Source: Microplitis mediator (taxonomy: Eukaryota > Arthropoda > Insecta > Hymenoptera > Braconidae). From it: a DNA stretch of 64,000 nucleotides. Below, piece after piece: positions 58,781 through 64,000 of the stretch. The translations under genes and the position numbers were made by a program. A model generated the notes under the pieces. It was not told the origin of the DNA. It was given only the letters and a program-made list of their open reading frames with translations, and did not search any database. The DNA is taken from contig NC_079978.1 of the NCBI RefSeq assembly GCF_029852145.1, positions 17,837,774 to 17,901,773 of the forward strand, read 5' to 3'. Numbering within the stretch: the first letter of the stretch is position 1; every line of letters begins with the position of its first letter.

Positions 58781-59735
58781 GTAACATAGTAATTATTACC
58801 ATGTAGCATGGTAACGCAAGTTTTTTAGCCGTATTATTTATTTGACATACCCATACAGGAGCTGCCAGAGTTGAACAACGGGCCCCTACTTGGCCAAGAC
58901 TGGGTAACCTAGCCTTGGCCATCCAATGGCAAGCCAGGCTTGGGCCAGGACTGGGTAACCTAGCCTTGGCCGTTACAATGATTACCCGGGCTTGGGCCAA
59001 GACTGGGTAACCTAGTCTTGGCCGTCCAATGGCAACCCAGACTTAGGCCAAGACTGGGTAACCTAGCCTTGGCCATCCAATGGCAAGCCAGGCTTGGGCC
59101 AGGACTGGGTAACCTAGCCTTGGCCGTTACAATGATTACCCGGGCTTGGGCCAAGGTAGGATTACCCAAGTTTGGATATACCCATGGTTTATACAAGTAG
59201 ATCACATAAATGTACCAGTTCAACGTTAGTAGGTTCGTCCAGTAGCTACCGTTCGGACCCAGTAATCAGAAGGACGGCAGTTCGCGCCCAGAGTCCAGCA
59301 GAATTTCCACCGAGTTTTTTTCACATCATTTACCTCCCTTAAATAATTAAAACGTTAATGATCATGAATTCTACGAGGTTAATAACAATAAATTTTTTTT
59401 AATTAAATTTATTCGTTTCCTGGAAGCCTGGGCCAGGTCTGGCAACCAAGCATGGGCCAGGTCTGGTAACCAAGCATGGGCCAGGTCTGGCAACCAGGCT
59501 TGGCCCGAGATTATCATTCCAGGCTTCTACCAAAGCTGGGCCAAGACTGGCTTACAAGCCTGGCCCAAGGTTCTACAAAGTTGGGCCAAGTCTGGGCCAA
59601 GCTTGGGCCCGTGGTACTTTCCTCTCTGGGTAGTAGCTTGTCCGATTTTGAATGGTAACGCTAGCCATGCTAGCATGGTAATCATTTCTATGCTAGCATG
59701 GGAATCATTCATATGCTACATTGGAATTATTACAA
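58781..59735. mobile_element. CTTGGGCCAAG-rich element, family J2, with tandem array and tRNA-like module
   Basis: The outer flanks carry inverted GTAGCATGGTAA/TTACCATGCTAG motifs. Array units of 51-52 bp at 58890-59160 (GACTGGGTAACCTAG...GGCTTGGGCCA), a tRNA-like module at about 59228-59292 (GGCAGTTCGCGCCC), then GGCCAGGTCTGGCAACCAAG units at 59430-59620. Confidence 0.55.
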
Positions 59736-60284
59736 CTTCGATGAAGCTGCTTCCAATTCAAGGTAGTAAGGTTAATATTAAAATAAGGTTTTATAATTAA
59801 AAAATTAGATTATTTAATTAATCATAAATAAATTTTTTTGCAACTCATGGTGAGAAAGCACGTCTCTAATTGGTTAAAAATGACACTACAAAGAATAAAT
59901 ATCGCGAAGAATGTCCACATTGTCCGTAAAAAATATGACAAATCTACACTTTTTATAAATATATAGATATAGGGGAAGGGGGGGGGGGGGGCAAAACGGG
60001 ATAGGCCGGCAAAATGGGATACCCTCAAAATTTCGTCAAAATTTTTTTTTCTCGAAAAACTTTCGAAAATGGTCAAAAATGACATCTAGTATCATTTTAC
60101 ACTATTAAAAGCAAAAAAAAAAACATTTTTATATTTTTTGCGAAAAGTATAAATGAAAAAAATGTACAAATTTTATCGTACTACAAATTTATTTTCATGA
60201 AGTATCACAAATTAAGAAATTTATTTCTTTAATTAACTCAAGAACAATAACAACAATAATACTAATAAAAACTCTAAAACTGTA

Positions 60285-60441
60285 CTCTCTAAAAATGAAT
60301 CAGTGAAATTCACTTCAAATTAGTGAATATTCACTGGGAACCAGCTATAAGTATACCACTGGTTGAATTAGTGGTATACTTATAGCTGTAGAAATAGTGA
60401 CTATCCACTGATTTGCGAGAATTTCACTAATTGATTTTTAG
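60285..60441. repeat. 157-bp hairpin (Z2), core shared with 19074-19203
   Basis: TCTAAAAATGAATCAGTGAA at left is imperfectly inverted at right. The core AAGTATACCACTGG/AGTGGTATACTTATAGC matches the Z1 core. Confidence 0.65.
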
Positions 60442-60667
60442 AAACATTGGTAATCATCATAATTGTAACTGTTACATTGTAACTTTCATAATTTTGTAAT
60501 ATTTTATAACTTTAGTGCTATAATATCACATTATTAACAGTTATGTTAATTTTCTAATATTCATTTTTGTGTCCACCATTTAAACACAGTGAAATCCTAA
60601 ACATGCAAACATGCAAATAACCTTCTCAATAAGACAATTTATAGATAAATTGAGAAAAATATAGATA

Positions 60668-60735
60668 GCCCGAACTGGGAATCGAACCCAGACCAATTCG
60701 GTATCGCGCCGAGTGCTCTACCAGTTGAGCACATT
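60668..60735 (-). ncRNA. tRNA-like module (pseudo-tRNA) on the minus strand
   Basis: On the minus strand GCTCAACTGGTAGAGC forms a good D arm and CTGGGTTCGATTCCCAG a perfect T arm, ending GTTCGGGC. But the 5' side (AAGAATG) does not pair with TTCGGGC, and the anticodon loop lacks U33. So it is a tRNA pseudogene or SINE head rather than a functional tRNA. Confidence 0.6.
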
Positions 60736-61026
60736 CTTTAAAAATATGTTGAGAGTAAATTTTATTACTTACATCAATTTAGAAAGACATTATTACATCA
60801 ATTTTATTCACTTGAAAAAAAAAAAAAAAAAATTTACTTTTTTTTGGGGTATCCCATTTTTCCCGCAGAAAATAAAAATTTTTTTTCTGATAGCAGTCTA
60901 AAATTCGTTACATTTATTTCAAATAGAATTAAAATGAAGCCAATTTACGATATTCATGTCCCTAAAAACTAAATTTTTCGTTAAGTATCCCGTTTTGCCC
61001 CCCCCCCCCCCCCCCCCCTTCCCCTA

Positions 61027-62340
61027 CTATTTATTAGTCATTAAACGATCCAACAGAAAACCAATCAACAGCCGTCTCGAGTTAGAACAACAGAAAGTCC
61101 AAGACTATAGAAAATTATCTTACTGTATTTAATTATAATGTACAATTCACTATCGGCAGGGAGTCTAGTATATGGTGGGGACAACTGAATCGATCGCAGC
61201 GCTCGCTGTGGGCACAATTTCGTTGAATCATGCTCTCATTGAAAATAAACACGTGAAAATTAAGTTTAAAAATAGTTCATAATAGTTATTGTGTCGTTAA
61301 TGTTTGCCTTTGCTCATTTTTTGAGGTTAAAACAATATTTTAAAATGTATTGATTCAAATCCGGTTCGGATAATGATTTTTATCATTGCCTAAAAATTAT
61401 TTTTTAACCCTTCGTTACTCGCGCAATACGGTGATTTCCCGCACAACACTACTCAACCTAATAGAGTTGGCGTGAATACGAGTGAGACACTAGAGAAAGT
61501 GCGTGTAACGGAAGGTTAATAAAACATTATAAGTTAGTACTTTCTTAGTTACGACTCACAAGCAAATTATCATGAATTGAAATAAAATTAATTTTTTCAA
61601 TTTTGTTAAAAAACTCAATTTACTATTTTACTATTTTTTAAACTTTTATCATTGTAGCTGTCACGTATTATTTGTTTTGATTTTATCGGTTAACCTTTTA
61701 TTCTGTTCTAAAATAATAGTATTTATTATTTATTAAAATTTTTTATACTTAATTTATTTTTCGAAATATATTTAATTTAATTTTCTCTATCAAAAATACA
61801 ATTGCACTTTTGCATTTATATCATTATAAACTATATATTTTGATTTTATAACGAATTTTTATTTTTTACACTAATTTTATATATCTTTTATAATTCTCGA
61901 GCATGATTTTTTGTAACCATCAGATGTCGTTTTTGTCGCGCTCCCTGCCAATATAAACGTTGACTCGAAACTCTAGTTATTTTTGCTGAGTATCAATAAA
62001 TTGAAAACAATAAAAATAATTTTAAATTATTATAAAAATCAGTTAAATCATATTTAATTGTTTCTATTATTATTTAATAATCTTTTGCATCAGAAATAAT
62101 ACAGGAATTAGTTTTATATTAATAAGATTGAATATTATTTTAGGTTAATTAGAAGATGAAATTTAATGTAGTGTCCTTTTTTACCAATAAAAGACATTCT
62201 TTCTTACCATTCGATGCAAAAACTATTGTTACGAATTAAGTGGGAAGGGCTTTCAAGACGTGTGTTATCAACACTCGCCTGACGGCTCGTGAACCAATCA
62301 CACTCGTTATCGAAAGCGCACCTTCCACTCAATCCGTTAA
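61027..62340. other. No recognisable gene
   Basis: AT-rich, no open frames or clear repeats. Confidence 0.4.
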
Positions 62341-62430
62341 TATACTATTTTTTCAAAAACAACGGCATACAAAAGTATTTCCGAGCTCAAAGAGCTCGAA
62401 CATGTATTCACAACAACGTTTTCAAGCTCA
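62341..62430. repeat. Fragment of family M (right part)
   Basis: AACGGCATACAAAAGTATT and GAGCTCAAAGAGCTCGAA match 56530-56610. Confidence 0.65.
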
Positions 62431-62945
62431 CCCTAACGGACCCAAATTACGGTAAATTACGGTAAACCCACCGTAAATTACGGTAAAACCACCGTAAATT
62501 ACGGTAATCCACCGTAAAATACCGATTTACCGTAAATTACGGTGGATTTACCGTAATTTACGGTGGGTTTACCGTAATTTACGGTGGTTTCACCACAATT
62601 CACGGTGGATTTTCCGTAATTTACGGTAGATTTACCGTAAAATACGGAAATACGGTAATCCACCGTAAATTACGGTAATTCGGTAATCCACCCGAATTTT
62701 TTTACGGTAGATTTATCGTATTCGACGGTAAATTTACGGTAATCCACCGTAAAGTACCGATTTACCGTAAATTACGGTGGATTTACCGCAATTTACGGTG
62801 GGTTTACCGTAATTTACGGTGGGTTTATCGTAATTTACGGTGAATTTACCGTAATTTACGGTAAATCTACTCGAATTTTACGGTATTCTACGGTAGATTT
62901 ACGGTAAAAATACCGTGAATTTACGGTAACTCAGGTCTGCTAGGG
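62431..62945. mobile_element. ACCGTAATTTACGGT array element (family T), CA-flanked
   Basis: The ends CCCTAACGGACC and GGTCTGCTAGGG are imperfect inverses, with CA on both sides (62429-62430, 62946-62947). About 30 copies of the palindrome TTTACGGTAA/TTACCGTAAA fill the whole interior in both orientations. Confidence 0.75.
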
Positions 62946-63104
62946 CAAGGATAGGCGGGTTAGAAATGATATTTCCTCTGGAATCAATACCCACAACCCA
63001 TATTTATTCATGGCATTTTTAAACTCAGCAGGAATTAATTGAAATAAATTTCTTACTTTTTCGAAACAATCATTTAATCAACCAAATATTATTGCTGAAT
63101 TTTG

Positions 63105-63110
63105 TTTATT
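63105..63110 (-). promoter_or_regulatory. Polyadenylation signal AATAAA
   Basis: TTTATT on the plus strand is AATAAA on the minus strand, about 85 bases past the TAA of the minus-strand exon. That is a normal distance for 3' end formation. AT-rich DNA yields such hexamers by chance, so this is a candidate only. Confidence 0.4.
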
Positions 63111-63193
63111 AATTCATTTAAGTTAATTACAATAATAATTACCAAAGTCGAGGCGATTATAAAATTATAGAGAAAAATATAATAATTATATAA

Positions 63194-63557
63194 TTAATCA
63201 GATCCAATTGGTACATCAATAACAATATCTTCATCGAAATCTTTTTTGTATTTATCTAAATCATCTTGTGACATTTTATCACCGAAAAATTCAGAAAAAT
63301 CGTATGCGCGTATTTTAAAACCCAAAAAACCTCCATAACCTTTTTTTCTTCGGTACATTAATTCCAATCCACCAAGCGGGGCTTTGAGATCTGATAATGC
63401 TATCGGCTGTATATCAATATAAGGAATAGTGTGTTGGGCCATGTCTAGTCCGGAATCAGTAGCTCGTATTTGGAGTGCTTCATTGGGATCTGAATATGGT
63501 GGGTGTTTAGGTGCTTTTACGGGATCATCCAATTTGGACAAATCCAGATTATAACGC
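63194..63557 (-). CDS. Terminal coding exon of an unrecognised protein
   Basis: The reverse strand carries an open exon of about 120 codons. An acceptor (TTAATTACAG) ends at 63558, the exon reads RYNLDLSKLDDPVKAPKHPP and so on, and TAA lies at 63194-63196. The first base (63557) completes a split codon, so at least one exon lies upstream beyond what I can identify. Visible features are a proline-rich segment near the start, a basic patch ELMYRRKKGYGGFLGFK in the middle, and an acidic tail with DEDIVIDVPIGSD at the C terminus. There is no signal peptide, membrane segment or known motif in this exon. Coding quality is clearly better than in the surrounding AT-rich DNA, and an AATAAA signal follows at a sensible distance. 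I do not recognise the family and assign no function. It is convergent with the Ig-receptor gene. Confidence 0.66.
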
Positions 63558-64000
63558 CTGTAATTAACAAAAAAAACTATAATTTTTTACAAAAGCAGTT
63601 AGTATACAATCCCTGCTTCGAAGGTTCAATTTAAAAGCGTAGGATATCGGTAGAGAAACAACCGATTTTCTATGCCTGCACTATATCATTCACTAGGCTA
63701 TAATAAAATCTCCTATTAAAAAATCTATGAAATCCAGTTTAGATTCCCACGTGCCATTTTCGGATGGAACCTCAAATGATTTTCTATAAAAATTCAGCAT
63801 AGATTTCCGGAATTCGTTTTTGGTTGCGTTGTGTCACAAAAGAGAACTCGCTGCTTTCGGGCGCTAAGATCCTCATTCGTTTTTTTGTAACCCAGCGCAA
63901 CCAGTCAACTAATTTTGGAACTAACCCATACCATAATTTGTCATTTACCATTTTATATCATAAATAGCTATTTTATTATCTGATATTACCTCTTGTCGTA
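63558..64000 (-). other. Intron of the minus-strand gene (start not seen)
   Basis: Sequence upstream (on the minus strand) of the terminal exon. I see no convincing exon before the window ends. Confidence 0.45.

Larger units (their letters stand above)
59972..61024. mobile_element. G-rich-terminus MITE, family F3 (TA-flanked)
   Basis: TA at 59970-59971 and 61025-61026. Ends GGGGAAGG with a run of 14 more G, and an inverse run of C (about 60995-61018). Contains the hairpin 60285-60441 and a tRNA-like module at 60668-60735. Confidence 0.8.

Noticed and set aside
58731..59223. Two overlapping frames with repeated RLPSLG motifs
   Set aside because: Tandem repeat artefact of element J2.
60668..60735. 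Functional tRNA gene
   Set aside because: Acceptor stem unpaired and anticodon loop non-canonical.

Overview
This is eukaryotic, AT-rich, insect-type genomic DNA. Almost all of it is intron or intergenic sequence packed with transposable elements. Host coding sequence is confined to three exons. Two of them (14849-14959 and 51178-51405, + strand) are in matching phase, and together they encode one immunoglobulin domain of a cell-surface receptor resembling the insect Sidestep family. They are separated by an intron of about 36.2 kb. The third (63194-63557, - strand) is the terminal coding exon of a convergent gene that I do not recognise. I infer an insect, possibly a parasitoid wasp: one repeat family (copies at 8188, 28797 and 55559) resembles sequence I associate with braconid wasps. 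That assignment is from memory and is low confidence.

Layout. 1-14.8 kb: upstream flank or intron with TIR elements, a retrotransposon RNase H-end fragment, a 2.07-kb TA-flanked element nested in an older repeat, and a truncated Tc1-like transposon. 14.8-15.0 kb: first Ig exon. 15-51 kb: the giant intron, a stratified set of nested insertions. It holds a G-rich-terminus MITE family (copies F1, F2, F4 and F5), a palindromic MITE family with CACGGAAA termini (three copies, two hosting other insertions), a TG/CA megahairpin, a copia-family LTR element with apparently identical 492-bp LTRs but broken coding sequence, a foldback element with arms of nearly 700 bp, a TTAA-flanked MITE and a solo LTR. 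51.2-51.4 kb: second Ig exon. 51.5-63 kb: further MITEs (including F3), a decayed Ty3/gypsy protease-RT fragment, tandem arrays and tRNA-like modules. 63.2-63.6 kb: last exon of the minus-strand gene.

Function. Apart from the two host genes, nothing here forms a cooperating pathway. The biology is that of transposon accumulation. Many insertions carry an exact two-base target duplication (usually TA), so removing them in silico restores the interrupted sequence and gives a relative order of insertion. The copia element is the youngest datable insertion, judged by its matching LTRs. I did not find a complete, intact autonomous transposon or a new multi-gene system. The most interesting structures are the long hairpins, the recently inserted but coding-defective copia, and tRNA-like modules inside several unrelated element families.
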